Notes: a model not told the origin generated them from the sequence alone. Shown: positions 1 through 11,346, counted from the first letter of the stretch. The stretch is 64,000 nucleotides of DNA from Stomoxys calcitrans (GCF_963082655.1 NC_081553.1:191273732-191337731), one strand, 5' to 3'. Translations and numbers: made by a program.

Positions 1-375
1 AAGACCGAAATACTTCATAAAAATCATAGAAAAGTCAAATTCCTAAGCCAAAAAGAACTCTGGGTTGTGCACTAACGAGGAAGACACATATTTCCTATAA
101 GCCATGACATTAGGCTGCAGATATCATCAACCACTTGAGTAAGTGATAGAAATTGGTGGAGCCAATTGGTGTATGTTGGAGCTTCATTTACTGAAGACGC
201 AAAAACCCTGGATGATTTGTTGCATAGCAATATGGATTTGCAACACTACCATTCTGGAAAGGACAACAAGGCAACTCTTGTCCTCTACATCTTTAAGAGA
301 GCCATTAGCAACAAGTTAAAGCGTTCCAAGTTCGGTCGGCACCCTAAAGCAAATTGGAAATTCCATAAAGGAATT
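1..375. other. No recognisable feature
   Basis: I see no domain or repeat that I can name here. An open frame at 166-507 on the plus strand has no recognisable domain, and its 3' half overlaps the SINE that starts near 376, so I do not call it a gene. Confidence 0.5.
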
Positions 376-567
376 CAAGTTTCTCGCATATCAATGACAA
401 GGGGCCTCCTTTTAATAGCCGAGTCCAAAAGGAGTGCCGCAGTGCGACACATCTATGGAGAGAAGTTTTTACATGGAAAAGTACCTCATAAACGTCGCCA
501 GCATTAAGAGGGGATAAACACTGCTGAACATTTTTCTCTGATGTTCTGGCCAGGATTCGAACCCAGA
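376..567 (-). mobile_element. tRNA-derived SINE-1, partial, inverted
   Basis: This is a decayed copy of the SINE whose complete form is at 14264-14580. Read on the minus strand it has the B-box-like GGTTCGAATCCTGG near 550-566, then the body that ends near CATTGATATGCGAGAAA. The A-box part of the tRNA-like head and the distal tail are missing. A MITE begins only about 20 bp downstream. Confidence 0.8.
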
Positions 568-587
568 AATGGGGATATCTTATATAT

Positions 588-824
588 ATGGGTTGCCCAA
601 AAAGTAATTGCGGATTTTTCATATTGTCGGCGTTGACAAATTTTTTCACAGCTTGTGACTCTGTAATTACATTCTTTCTTTTGTCAGTTATCAGCTGTTA
701 CTTTTAACTTGCTTTAGAAAAAAAGTGTAAAAAAAGTATATTTGATTAAAGTTCATTCTAAGTTTTATTAAAAATGCATTTACTTTCTTTTAAAAAATCC
801 GCAATTACTTTTTGGGCAACCCAA
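588..824 (+). mobile_element. Mariner-type MITE, copy 1 (237 bp)
   Basis: The copy is bounded by inverted repeats of about 32 bp. The left end reads (T)TGGGTTGCCCAAAAAGTAA and the right end is its complement, ending GGGCAACCCAA. It is 237 bp, the same as copies 2 and 4, and has no coding capacity. TA flanks the right end. The left end lies in a TATATATA run, so the exact first base is ambiguous. The termini resemble cecropia-type mariners (Hsmar1/MADE1 begin TTAGGTTGGTGCAAAAGTAA), so a mariner transposase probably moved it. Confidence 0.9.
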
Positions 825-837
825 TAAAATTGAATTT

Positions 838-2830
838 GTGTTTGTTAGTCGGTTTGTTTGTTTGCTCCATATAGACTCAAAAACGGCTGAACCGATTCCC
901 TTGGAATTTTCACAGATTGTGTAGGTTCGTCTGGAAGGAAATATAGGCTATATAATTTTTTGATATCGGAAGGGGGCGGACCCCCTTCCCCCCTTACCCC
1001 AAAAGTACCACCCAAAAAAAAAGTGGACCGATCGTGACAATATGGGACTCAAATGAAAGGTATGCCGGAGTAGAGTACGAATTTCATATTAAAAATTGGG
1101 TCCAAGTAGCTGGGGGGGGGGCCACCCCAACCCCCAAAACCCCCTAGAATAGGTTTCTTGGACGACCATGACAATATGGGACTCAAATGAAAGGTATTCG
1201 GGAGTAGATTGCGAATATGGTCAGGAAGGAGAAATAGGATCTATAATTTGTTGATTTCGGAAGGGGGGCGGACCCTCCCTCAATACCCAAAAACACCATC
1301 CAAAATTAAAAGTGACCGATCAGGACAATATGGCATACAAAATCAGATCGAAGTATATGGGGGGTCACCCTACCCCCCCAAAAAAGGACATATGACCCAT
1401 CATGACTATCTGGGACGCGGTTTTTTGTTTCTTTCGTAGAGTCAAAAACTGCTGAACCGATTTTCTTTCAATTTTCACAGTTACACACAGTGTAAGTTTG
1501 TCTGGAAGGAAACATAGGCTATACAATTTTTGGGGGGCGTTCCGTCCCTCCCCCAAAGGGACCAAGTACCCAGAGGGCCTCCCCAACCCAAAAATTCCTC
1601 TAAACTGATATATTCGACATTCATGTAAATATGGGCCTCCAAGTGGAAAGTATTCGACAGTAGATTACAAATATGGCATGAAATATTAGGTCCAAGTAAT
1701 GGGAGGTCGCCCCACCCCCAAGTACACCCAAATGGGCGTATTAGTCGACAAAGTCTATATAGGACTCAAATGAAAGGTATTTGAGAGTAAATTACGAATA
1801 TGACATAAGAGTTTGTGTTCACGTCTAGGTGGCGCTTTTCCTTCCAAAAATAAGTCAAATAGGTTGATTGACCCATTATGACAATATGGGACTCAAATGA
1901 AAGGTATTTGAGAATAGAAAACGAATTTGATATCCAATTTTGGAGCCAATTGTTTGGGGATACGCCCATAACCACCCCCGAAACTGAACTTCATTTTCGA
2001 TATGGAGCTCAAATCAACGGTATTTGGGAGTAAAAAAAGAATTTCATACCTATTGGGTTGCCCGAAAAGTAAATGCGGATTTTTCATATAGTCGGCGTTG
2101 AAAAATTTTTCCACAGCTTGTGACTCTGTAATTGCATTCTTTCTTCTGTCAGCTATCAGCTGTTACTTTTAGCTTGCTTTAGAAAAAAAGTGTAAAAAAA
2201 GTATATTTGATTAAAGTTTATTCTAAGTTTTATTAAAAATGCATTTACTTTCTTTTAAAAAATCCGCAATTACTTTTTGGGCAACCCAATATTTTCAAAG
2301 CAAAGTGCCGGTGACCGCCCAGGCCCAAAACACCCCCAAACAGTTCATATTTACAGACCATGGCAATATGGGGCTCACATTAAATGGATTTGGGAGTGCT
2401 ACACCAATTGGATATCCATATTTGAGTCGAAATGTCTGATTGTCATCCCTCCCCTAAAAAGCACTTCTCATTAAATTAAATCACCAGATTTCGGAGATTG
2501 GTAAAGCGATTTATCCGAAATCTTTTTACACTCTCACAGTCAAAACAAAACATGGTTTCCATTGTTGGGGTCGGGTGCTTCGGGGGCCGTCCAAAACCCG
2601 GCAAATGGCTATAAACCAATCGCGACAATATAGAGCTCAAGAAGAAAGGTGCTTGAGAGAAACAAAACGAATTTGATATCCAAATGAAGAGCCATGTGTT
2701 TGGGGAACTGCCCCATCCGAAAACACCTCCCTATTATATAAAGGCTATTTGATGTTTAAATTGATTGATTTTCAGGAAATTGATACTCATTTTCGGGACA
2801 AAGTCCCTGGGGTCCACAACACCATCAAAC
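838..2830 (+). repeat. Unclassified interspersed repeat R
   Basis: The stretch begins with a leader containing CTCAAAAACGGCTGAACCGA. It continues as degenerate units of about 110-150 bp, each carrying a motif like GACAATATGGGACTCAAATG followed by AAAGGTATTTGGGAGTAGA and a C/G-rich run (near 1036, 1169, 1630, 1757, 1877, 2000 and 2352). A MITE interrupts it at 2053-2289. Inverted fragments of the same family lie at 28870-29151 and 31511-31636. There is no long frame, no terminal repeat I can define and no recognised domain. Confidence 0.65.
2053..2289 (+). mobile_element. Mariner-type MITE, copy 2 (237 bp)
   Basis: This copy is full length with both inverted repeats and clean TA duplications at 2051-2052 and 2290-2291. 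It sits inside repeat R. It has minor substitutions in the left inverted repeat (CCCGAAAAGTAAATGC). Confidence 0.95.
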
Positions 2831-2907
2831 AGAATTTATTTACTGATCAGGTCTTATAGGAATCAAAAGAAAGATATTTATTTGGGAGTGGAGTAAAAAT
2901 TTACTCA

Positions 2908-3176
2908 GGAACCGAGAAGCGGCACACTTCTCACACATCAATGAAAGCTTTCCGATTCAAGTTTTAACTCAATGGTAAGGGACTTTTTTTTATAGCCGAG
3001 TTCGAATGACGTGCCGCAGTACTGCACCTCTTTGGGGAGAATTTTTTACATGACCATGCATAGCAAATGTCGACAGCATTAAGAGGGGACCAACACCTCT
3101 TTAAATTTTGTCCCATGTTATGGCCAGGATTTGAACGCAGGCGTTCAGCGTTATAGGCGGACATAAGCCACAGTAA
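2908..3176 (-). mobile_element. SINE-1, inverted, diverged
   Basis: On the minus strand it carries a degraded B box (GCGTTCAAATCCTGG near 3130-3145), the body CCTCTTAATGCTGTCGACAT and a tail near CATTGATGTGTGAGAAGTG. The A-box end is degraded. Divergence is higher than for the copy at 14264-14580. Confidence 0.75.
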
Positions 3177-3280
3177 AACGAATTCGATATACACATTCAA
3201 GGCGAAGTGCCCCAACCCTAAAAAGATATTAGAGAATTCAAGAAGGCGCAGCGGAGCGGGACCGGTTCGGCTAGTCGGCT

Positions 3281-5845
3281 ATATATGACACGCATGTTAA
3301 AAGTCATAGGAGAAGTGATTATGAAAAATGTTCAACCAAGTCCAAGAAGAATTACGCCCTATAGCAGCTCACGAAATGCAATCAGCACATCGATTTATAT
3401 GGGAGCTATATCAAGTTTTTAACCGATTCAGACCATACTTGGCACGTATGTTGGAAGTCATAGGAAAAGTCAATGTGCAGAATATCTGGTTTTAAACCGA
3501 TTCAGACCATACTCGACACATCTGAAGAATGTCAAAGAAAACTTCATAGAATAAAAGTTCGCCCAAATCGAATAAAAATCGCACTCTCTAAAGGCTTAAG
3601 AAGTTTAATCGGGACCTCGGTTTATATGGGAGCTTTATAAGGTTTTAGACCGATGTGGACCGTACTTGATACAGTTATTGGAAGTCATAACATAACACCA
3701 GGTGCAAAATATGGACGGACGGATGGACGGACGGATGGACGGACGGATGGACGGACGGATGGACGGACGGATGGACGGACGGATGGACGGACGGATGGAC
3801 GGACGGATGGACGGACGGATGGACGGACGGATGGACGGACGGATGGACGGACGGATGGACGGACGGATGGACGGACGGATGGACGGACGGATGGACGGAC
3901 GGATGGACGGACGGATGGACGGACGGATGGACGGACGGATGGACGGACGGATGGACGGACGGATGGACGGACGGATGGACGGACGGATGGACGGACGGAT
4001 GGACGGACGGACGGATGGACGGATGGACGGACGGATGGACGGACGGATGGAATGACGGATGTACGGACGGACGGAAGGACGGACGGATGGACGGACGGAT
4101 GGACGGACGGATGGACGGACGGATGGGCGGACGGATGGACGGACGGATGGACGGACGGATGGACGGACGGATGGACGGATGGACGGACGGATGGACGGAC
4201 GGATGGACGGACGGATGGACGGACGGATGTACGGACGGATGGACGGACGGATGGACGGACGGATGGACGGACGGATGGACGGACGGATGGACGGACGGAT
4301 GGACGGACGGATGGACGGACGGATGGACGGACGGATGGACGGACGGATGGACGGACGGATGGACGGACGGATGGACGGACGGACGGATTGATGGACGGAC
4401 GGATGGATGGACGGACGGACGGATGGACGGACGGATGGACGGACGGATGGACGGACGGATGGACGGACGGACGGATGGACGGACGGATGGACGGATGGAT
4501 GGACGGATGGATGGACGGACGGATGGACGGACGGATGGACGGACGGATGGACGGACGGATGGACGGACGGATGGACGGACGGATGGACGGACGGATGGAC
4601 GGACGGATGGACGGATGGACGGATGGACGGACGGATGGACGGACGGATGGACGGACGGATGGATGGACGGATGGACGGACGGATGGACGGACGGATGGAC
4701 GGACGGATGGACGGACGGATGGACGGACGGATGGACGGACGGATGGACGGACGGATGGACGGACGGATGGACGGACGGATGGACGGACGGATGGACGGAC
4801 GGATGGACGGACGGATGGACGGACGGACGGATGGACGGACGGATGGACGGACGGATGGACGGACGGATGGACGGACGGATGGACGGACGGATGGACGGAC
4901 GGATGGACGGACGGATGGACGGACGGATGGACGGACGGATGGACGGACGGATGGACGGACGGATGGACGGACGGATGGACGGACGGATGGACGGACGGAT
5001 GGACGGACGGATGGACGGACGGATGGACGGACGGATGGACGGACGGATGGACGGACGGATGGACGGACGGATGGACGGACGGACGGATGGACGGACGGAT
5101 GGACGGACGGATGGACGGACGGATGGACGGACGGATGGACGGACGGATGGACGGACGGATGGACGGACGGATGGACGGACGGATGGACGGACGGATGGAC
5201 GGACGGATGGACGGACGGATGGACGGACGGATGGACGGACGGATGGACGGACGGATGGACGGACGGATGGACGGACGGATGGACGGACGGATGGACGGAC
5301 GGATGGACGGACGGATGGACGGACGGATGGACGGACGGATGGACGGACGGATGGACGGATGGACGGACGGATGGACGGACGGATGGACGGACGGATGGAC
5401 GGACGGATGGACGGACGGATGGACGGACGGATGGACGGACGGATGGACGGACGGATGGACGGACGGATGGACGGACGGATGGACGGACGGATGGACGGAC
5501 GGATGGACGGACGGATGGACGGACGGATGGACGGACGGATGGACGGACGGATGGATGGACGGATGGACGGACGGATGGACGGACGGATGGACGGACGGAC
5601 GGATGGACGGATGGACGGACGGATGGACGGACGGATGGACGGACGGATGGACGGACGGATGGACGGACGGATGGACGGACGGATGGACGGACGGATGGAC
5701 GGACGGACGGACATGGCTAGATCGACCCAAAACGTCAAGATGATCAAGAATATATAAACTTTATGAGGTCTTACTCGAAAATGTCGAGGTGTTACAAACG
5801 GAATGACTAGCTTAGTATACCCCCTCCCTATGGTGATGGGTATAA
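3281..5845 (+). mobile_element. H1 element, 5'-truncated, with giant microsatellite
   Basis: About 430 bp of H1 internal repeats (AAATTTCAG/CGGTTTATATGGGAGC motifs) runs straight into a 2-kb GGAC/GGAT array. The H1 3' block follows: CATGGCTAGATCGAC, TCAAGAATATAT, GGTGTTACAAACGGAATGAC, and a terminal TATGGTGATGGGTATAA ending at 5845. The 5' terminus is lost. So is the block of about 110 bp that usually separates the last internal repeat from the microsatellite. The next H1 copy starts at the very next base. Confidence 0.85.
3711..5713. repeat. 2-kb (GGACGGAT)n microsatellite
   Basis: This is an almost perfect run of the 8-bp unit GGACGGAT. It has rare GGAC-only phase shifts and isolated changes (for example 4049-4075, 4131, 4229 and 4387). 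It occupies the normal microsatellite position of an H1 element. The unit is 8 bp, so all six frames stay open and yield long artificial GRTDGRMD or RPSVRPSI frames of 110-725 aa. None of these is a credible protein. Confidence 0.98.
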
Positions 5846-7451
5846 CAAGCAAAAGCGTGCTAAATTCGGCCCGGGCGAAACTTATATACCCTCCTCCATG
5901 GATCGCTTTTGTCGAGTTCTTTGCACGGTATCTATCTTTTTAGGCAAACAAAGAATAATGGATAAGAATTGTTATGCCATCGGAGATATATCAAGTTATA
6001 GTCCGATTCGTACCATAAGTGAATTGAATATTGAAGACCATAGTAAAAGACATTGGGTTATATTTCAGTCCATTCGGTTAAGAATTGCGCCTTGTAGGGG
6101 CTCAAGAAGCATAATCGGGAGATCGATTTAGGTGGGAGCTGTATGAGGCTATAGATTGATTAAAACCAAATTGGACACGTATGGTGAAGGTCATGGGAGA
6201 AGTCGTTGTACAAAATTGCAGTCAAATCGGATAAGAATTGCGCCCTCTAGAGGCTTAAAAAGTCAAGATCCAAGATCGGTTCGGTGGCAGCTATATCAGG
6301 TTATAGACCGCTTTAAACTATACTCGACACAGTTGTTTGAAGTCACAACGAAACACCTTATGCAAAATTTCAGCCAAATCGGGTAACAATTGCGCCCTCT
6401 AGAAGCTCAAGAAGTCAAGACCCAAGATCGGTTTATATGGCAGCTATAGCAGGTTATAATCCAATTTAAGCCATACTTAGCGCAATTATTGGAAGTGGTA
6501 CCAAAACACTCCACGCAAAATTTCAGCCAAATCGGGTAACAAATGCGCCCTCTAGAGGCTCAAGAAGTCAAGACCCAAGATCGGTTTATATGGCAGCTAT
6601 AGCAGGTTATAAATCAATTTAAGCCATACTTAGCGCAATTATTGGAAGTGGTACCAAAACACTCCACGCAAAATTTCAGCCAAATTGAATCAGAATTGCG
6701 CCCTCTAGATGCTCAAGAAGACAAGACCCAAGATCGGTTTACATGGCAGCTATATCAAATCATGGACCGATTTGGCCCATTAACAATCCCAACCGAACTA
6801 CACTAATAAGATATATTTGTGCAAAATTTGAAGAGCCTAGCTTTACTCCTTCTAAAGTTAGAGTGCTTTCGACAGACGGACAGAAGAACAGAATAGAGGA
6901 GCCGTATCAGGCTAAAAACCGATTCAGACCATATTTGACACGTATGTTGAACGTCATGGGAGAAGCCGTTGCATAAAATTTTAGGCAAATCGGATAATAA
7001 CTGCGCCCTCTAGAGGCTCAAGAAGTCAAGATTCCAAATCGGTTTATATGGCACGGATTTGAACCATTTTAGGCACAGTTGTTGGAAGCCTGAACAAAGC
7101 ACCTCATGCAAATTTTCAGCTAAATCGGAAAAAAAATTGTGCCCTCTATCGGCTCAAGAAGTAAAGATTCAAGATCGGTTTATATGGCAGCTATATCAGG
7201 CTATAGACTGATTTGAGCCATATTTGACACAGTTGTTGGAAGTCACAACGAAACACTTCATGCAAAATTTCTGCCAAATCAGATATCAATTGCGCCCTCT
7301 AGAGGCTTATGAAGTCAAGACCCCAGATCGGTTTATATGGCAGCTAGATCAAAACATGGACCGATATAGCCCATTCACAAACCCAACCAACCAACGCTAA
7401 TAAGAAATATTTGTGGAAAATTTCAAGCGGCTAGCTTTACTCCTTCGAAAG
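5846..7451 (+). mobile_element. H1 element in tandem with the previous copy
   Basis: It starts with CAAGCAAAAGCGTGC exactly where the preceding H1 ends. A slightly altered palindrome (TTCGGCCCGGGCGAA) and TATACCCTCCTCCATGGATCG follow, then degenerate internal repeats of about 150 bp. At 6860-6890 a short GACAGACGGACAG remnant is followed by a return to internal repeat sequence, so the copy is rearranged or composite. The 3' block after CTTCGAAAGTTA is missing. Confidence 0.85.
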
Positions 7452-8070
7452 TTATTTGAATATGAAAAATGAGTGACCAAGGTGGCGTATGATTGTGGAA
7501 GTCATTAACTAATCGTAATCATACGCACTCAAGGCCAATACATATAATAGAGCCATTTTTATACCCATCAACACAGGCACATTCGATTTGTCATTCCGTT
7601 GGCAACACATCGAAACAGTCACTTAAGGCCTTACAAAGTACATGTTATGAATACTTCTATGAAAAAACTTCTTCACAAAGAAGTGTCGCACTGCGGCTAG
7701 CCATTCGGACTCGGCTATAGCAAAGAGGTTACCTATCATAGAACTTAAACATGAATCGGACAGAACTCATTGATATGTTAGAAGTTTGCCACTGTTGCTT
7801 AATGGAATTTTCATGTACAAATGGGCATTTTCAACAAGTAAGGACGAACTAAAATGGGACAAAGCCTACATTTTGTTATGCTACACTTTTTACCTTGGAA
7901 ATACAGGCCAAGTCGTCGAAATAAAAATGTGTTTAGATTTTAAATAAAGAATTTTGTACAAAATTCCTTCATATTGTGGGAGACATAGATGAAATCATTG
8001 CTGAATTTTGAGAAGATCGGTTAATAAGTGCGCTTGCAAATACCCTAAAAGTGAAAATTTGGAGATATTC
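7452..8070. other. Non-coding, with a SINE-1 3' fragment at 7660-7835
   Basis: No gene is evident. From about 7660 to 7835 the sequence matches the 3' half of SINE-1 in plus orientation (AAGTGTCGCACTGCGGC, then CATTGATATGTTAGAAGTTT). The rest has no feature that I recognise. Confidence 0.6.
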
Positions 8071-8357
8071 CAAATTTTGCCCATGAACATTCCACTAAGG
8101 AACAGGTGCCAACTTCTCATCTATCAATGAGTGCAGTCCGATTCAAGTTAAAGCTCAATGCTAAGGGGCCTCCTTTTTATAGCCGAGTCCGAACGGCATG
8201 CCGCAGTGCGACACCTATTTGGAGAGATGCTTTACATGGCATATTACCTCACAAATGTTGCCAGCATTAGGAGGGGAAAGCCACCGCTGAAAATTTTTTC
8301 TGATGGTCTCGCCTGGATTTGAACCCAGGCATTCAACGTCATAGGCGGACATGCTAA
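8071..8357 (-). mobile_element. SINE-1, inverted, cut by assembly gap
   Basis: The minus strand gives the near-complete SINE from the head (TTAGCATGTCCGCCTATGAC, beside the gap) through the B box GGTTCAAATCCAGG to the tail GTGGAATGTTCATGGGCAAA. The A-box start lies inside the run of N. Confidence 0.85.
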
Positions 8358-8557
8358 NNNNNNNNNNNNNNNNNNNNNNNNNNNNNNNNNNNNNNNNNNN
8401 NNNNNNNNNNNNNNNNNNNNNNNNNNNNNNNNNNNNNNNNNNNNNNNNNNNNNNNNNNNNNNNNNNNNNNNNNNNNNNNNNNNNNNNNNNNNNNNNNNNN
8501 NNNNNNNNNNNNNNNNNNNNNNNNNNNNNNNNNNNNNNNNNNNNNNNNNNNNNNNNN
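8358..8557. other. Assembly gap of exactly 200 N
   Basis: Exactly 200 N bases are present, which is likely a nominal scaffold-gap size. The left flank is an inverted SINE-1. The right flank enters a LINE RNase H frame in mid-domain, so the gap hides at least the SINE 5' end and the start of the RNase H domain. Confidence 0.98.
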
Positions 8558-8558
8558 G

Positions 8559-9290
8559 GGATTTTACATTGAGAACCCAAGGACTGAGATCTGTTTTAGA
8601 CTGCCTGACCATAATACGGTCCTGCAGGCGGAAATCCGGGCGCTCACGGAACGCGTGAAGTGGTGTGGTGCTTACGCGAGGACATCGAATGGGCACATCT
8701 TTACCGACAGTACAATTGCCATAAGGGCAATAACAATCAGGATGGTAAGGTCACGAACAGTCTTGCAGTGTAAGAAGGAGATTAACGCCTTCTCTGAGAA
8801 TGGCAAAATCCGCATCGTTTGGGAGCCGGGCCATAACGGAGTAAGGGGAAATGAAAGGGCTGCCGATTTGTCGGTGAAGGCCAGAGGGCTGCCGTCAATA
8901 AACTTGGTTAACCCAAAGCCTTTCGGGTTGACGCATTCCGAGTTAAGGGAGTGGGCAACGAATGCGCATGCCACATTGTGGAACAGCGCAACGATCGATA
9001 GAACGGCGAAAATCCTATGGGGGGATTTAGATCGTGAGAAGACGAGGCTATTACTGAAAAGAAGCAAGAAGGAGGTCAATATAGCTATTGGTATCATAAT
9101 GGGACACATAAGACTACGAGCTCACTTATGTAAAATCGGTGAGGCAAGTGATAGCATGTGTAGGGAATATGGGGAAGATGATGAGACGTTGGAGCATATC
9201 CTTTGTCTTTGCACGGCTTCGCGTCTAACAGATACCGGCACTTAGGTGAAGACACAATACCAGACATGAACCAACTTAGGGGAGTGTAAT
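8559..9290 (+). pseudogene. LINE-A ORF2 C-terminus (RNase H), broken
   Basis: The frame is open from the gap edge to a stop at 9243-9245. It covers most of an RNase HI domain of a non-LTR retrotransposon: LQAEIRAL (catalytic Glu), IFTDSTIAI (catalytic Asp) and GHNGVRGNERAADL. Other LINE-A copies in the window have NERADDLA at the last motif, so the Asp of the AD pair is Ala here. The CxxC of the C-terminal zinc-binding region reads CREY, where a CRAC-like sequence is expected, followed by HILCLC. A one-base deletion near 9215-9222 shifts the frame. In the other frame the ORF continues (FASNRYRHLG) to a TAA near 9290. The first catalytic Asp (YTDGS) lies in the N gap. It is non-functional. Confidence 0.9.
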
Positions 9291-9475
9291 TAAAAACAGT
9301 AAAGGATTTTGTAAGTAACACGGATTTTCTAACTTAAAATTTTCTTTTTAATGTTTACCTTATAGTTTTTAGAGCGCTCAACAAGCCAATTACTGGCTTA
9401 GGTGTATGTCCCTAGTGACATGGGGCGGATTAATATCTGCACCCTCTTTTTATCCTAACCTAGCCTAACCTACTT
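9291..9475 (+). mobile_element. LINE-A 3' untranslated region and TAACC tail
   Basis: This continues from the ORF2 relic. It contains AGAGCGCTCAACAAGCC, GGTGTATGTCCCTAGTGACA and GGGGCGGATTAATATC, and ends CCTAACCTAGCCTAACCTA. The same block occurs inverted at 18061-18400, where a MITE splits it, and at 45410-45540. It serves as one of two uninterrupted relatives of that MITE insertion site. Confidence 0.85.
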
Positions 9476-9477
9476 TA

Positions 9478-10075
9478 TGGGGTCTTAGATGAAATATTCG
9501 AGGAGTCCTATGGTGGGGGTATAATTACGCCCTTCAACTACATTTATTTTGTATAAATTTTAAGCAGAATCCATTGTGGTGGGTTCCTAAGATTCGGCCT
9601 GGCCGTACTTAGTTCACTTTTACTTGTTTTAAGTTCCCCAAAATTGGGGCGAACTTAAACAAAATTGACAGACACACAGACGGACGGACGGACGGATAGA
9701 CATGGACATCATTAAATCGTCTTAGAATTTTATGACGATCCGAAATATATTGGGTTGCCCAAAAAGTAATTGCGGATTTTTCATATAGTCGGCGTTGATA
9801 AATTTTTTCTCAGCCTGTGACTCTGTAATTGAATTATTTCTTCTATCAGTTATCAGCTGTTACTTTTAGCTTGCTTTAGAAAAAAGTATATTTGATTAAA
9901 GTTCATTCTAAGTTTTATTAAAAATGCATTTACTTTCTTTTTAAAAAATCCGCAATTACTTTTTGGGCAACCCAATATATACTTTCTAGAGTCAGAAATG
10001 GATATTTCGATGTGTTGCAAACGGAATGACTAAATGAATATACCCCCTTTCCTATGGTGGGGGGAAGGTATAGAA
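9478..10075. mobile_element. Mosaic of H1 fragments, carrying a MITE
   Basis: An H1 3' end fragment on the plus strand (about 9478-9524, ending CTATGGTGGGGGTATAA) comes first. An inverted H1 5' end (9580-9635, GATTCGGCCTGGCC to TTTTACTTGTT) is next. A plus-strand 3' block with a short GACGGACGG run follows (from about 9660), ending near CTATGGTGGGGGGAAGGTAT. The last piece is split by the MITE at 9750-9975. Confidence 0.75.
9750..9975 (+). mobile_element. Mariner-type MITE, copy 3 (226 bp)
   Basis: Both inverted repeats are intact and flanked by TA (9748-9749 and 9976-9977). It is 11 bp shorter than the other copies through a small internal deletion (the GTGTAAAAAA stretch is missing). It is inserted in an H1 3' block between GATCCGAAATA and TACTTTCTAGAG. 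Confidence 0.93.
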
Positions 10076-11346
10076 ATTTAAAATAATTTTCCTAATACTT
10101 TTAAATTTATTTTATTAAGATGTTCTCGGAATTTAATTTTCTTAATTTCTTCTCTTCAAGTAATGGGTTTTGTCTGATGTGTTTAATCCGTTTTATCGTT
10201 TAGCCTTTCTCATTGACTGTCTCCGTATTAATGTCGAATACAGTCTACGAGAGTATATTCGCTAAACAAAGGCATGCTCTGGAATTGTATGTTGCTGCTA
10301 TTAGAGACGAGACTAAGACTCTATCACATATGAACATCGGTGGTGTTATCAGTTTCAGGTGTCAGTTAAAACATATCGTAAAGTACGCAGATATATGTAT
10401 AAACCCATTGTTCTGCACAAACACACACACACACACACACAAAGTGTAAACTTTCAGACCCTTATATCCACACACATATATATATATACATATATTTGTA
10501 TGGTGTATGGCTATATCATACTTCTCATTGCACTGTATATCACACCCACTAAAATTATCTTACACATGCTAGGGAAATATACAAACACACACACACGCAC
10601 TGAAGCACCTCGGGCTACACCCCTCCCCATGGTATACACCATAGACACATGTATACACGCACACCATGCCATAGCTCACTCACGTTTAAGATTTAAGTGA
10701 ACTTTGCATGCAGATTCTTATTAAGAGGCACAACGGCTCAACCAAGAGAATGAAGGAACTTTATAAATTGTACCTATCATCGCCTCCTCAAGTTTCTTAT
10801 TTAACACTCAACGCATAACAATTGGATATGGGGTGGGATGGCGAACCGTCAGCCAGCCAGTATGCTAGTATGCTTGGCGAAGTGGGTGTAAGTAGCATGT
10901 TGTTGAATCCATGCATTTAGCAGCAGTTCTCCTCCTTGTGAGTTAGTGCCCGACTTGTAGCTGTTGTGAAAGACAATAAGCGATTGTAGTTAGCGTGCGG
11001 TGGCTCCTCGCACAGTGATTTTGGCTTTTTCTATGACGGAAGTGACAGTGACTGCTTGTCTTGACATAGGATTACACAAAGAAACTCTCAAAACTAGTCA
11101 AGTCACTTTAGTGAATTGTTTTTTTTTTTTTCAATTTTTAAGGTGAAAATTTCATATGTCATATACATAGACAATATAGAATAAAGAATGATGCTCAATA
11201 ACTTCAGTTGAGTAAGAAAAATGAAGGTTCAGCTGGTTTTATAAAAGAGTAAAAGATTGTAAGCTTCTACTTGGGCTTTAAGTCAGCAAAACAAAAATTG
11301 AGAGCTTAAGTATTAGGCACGCATATGTATATGCCATATATAGACA
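10076..11346. other. Repeat-poor non-coding island
   Basis: No gene is supported. The stretch holds an (AC)10 run at 10421-10440, a TA-rich run near 10480-10495 and further CA-rich patches near 10585-10600. Short open frames (for example 10213-10449) end in the CA run and have no recognised domain. It may be host intergenic or intronic DNA. Confidence 0.55.

Noticed and set aside
166..507. 113-aa frame
   Set aside because: The second half is SINE-1 sequence and no domain is visible.
3653..5852. Long frames of up to 725 aa with GRTDG or RPSV repeats
   Set aside because: All six frames are open because the unit is 8 bp and lacks stops. They are translations of a microsatellite.
8215..8696. 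Frames of 73-150 aa across the gap
   Set aside because: They consist mostly of unknown residues from the 200 N.
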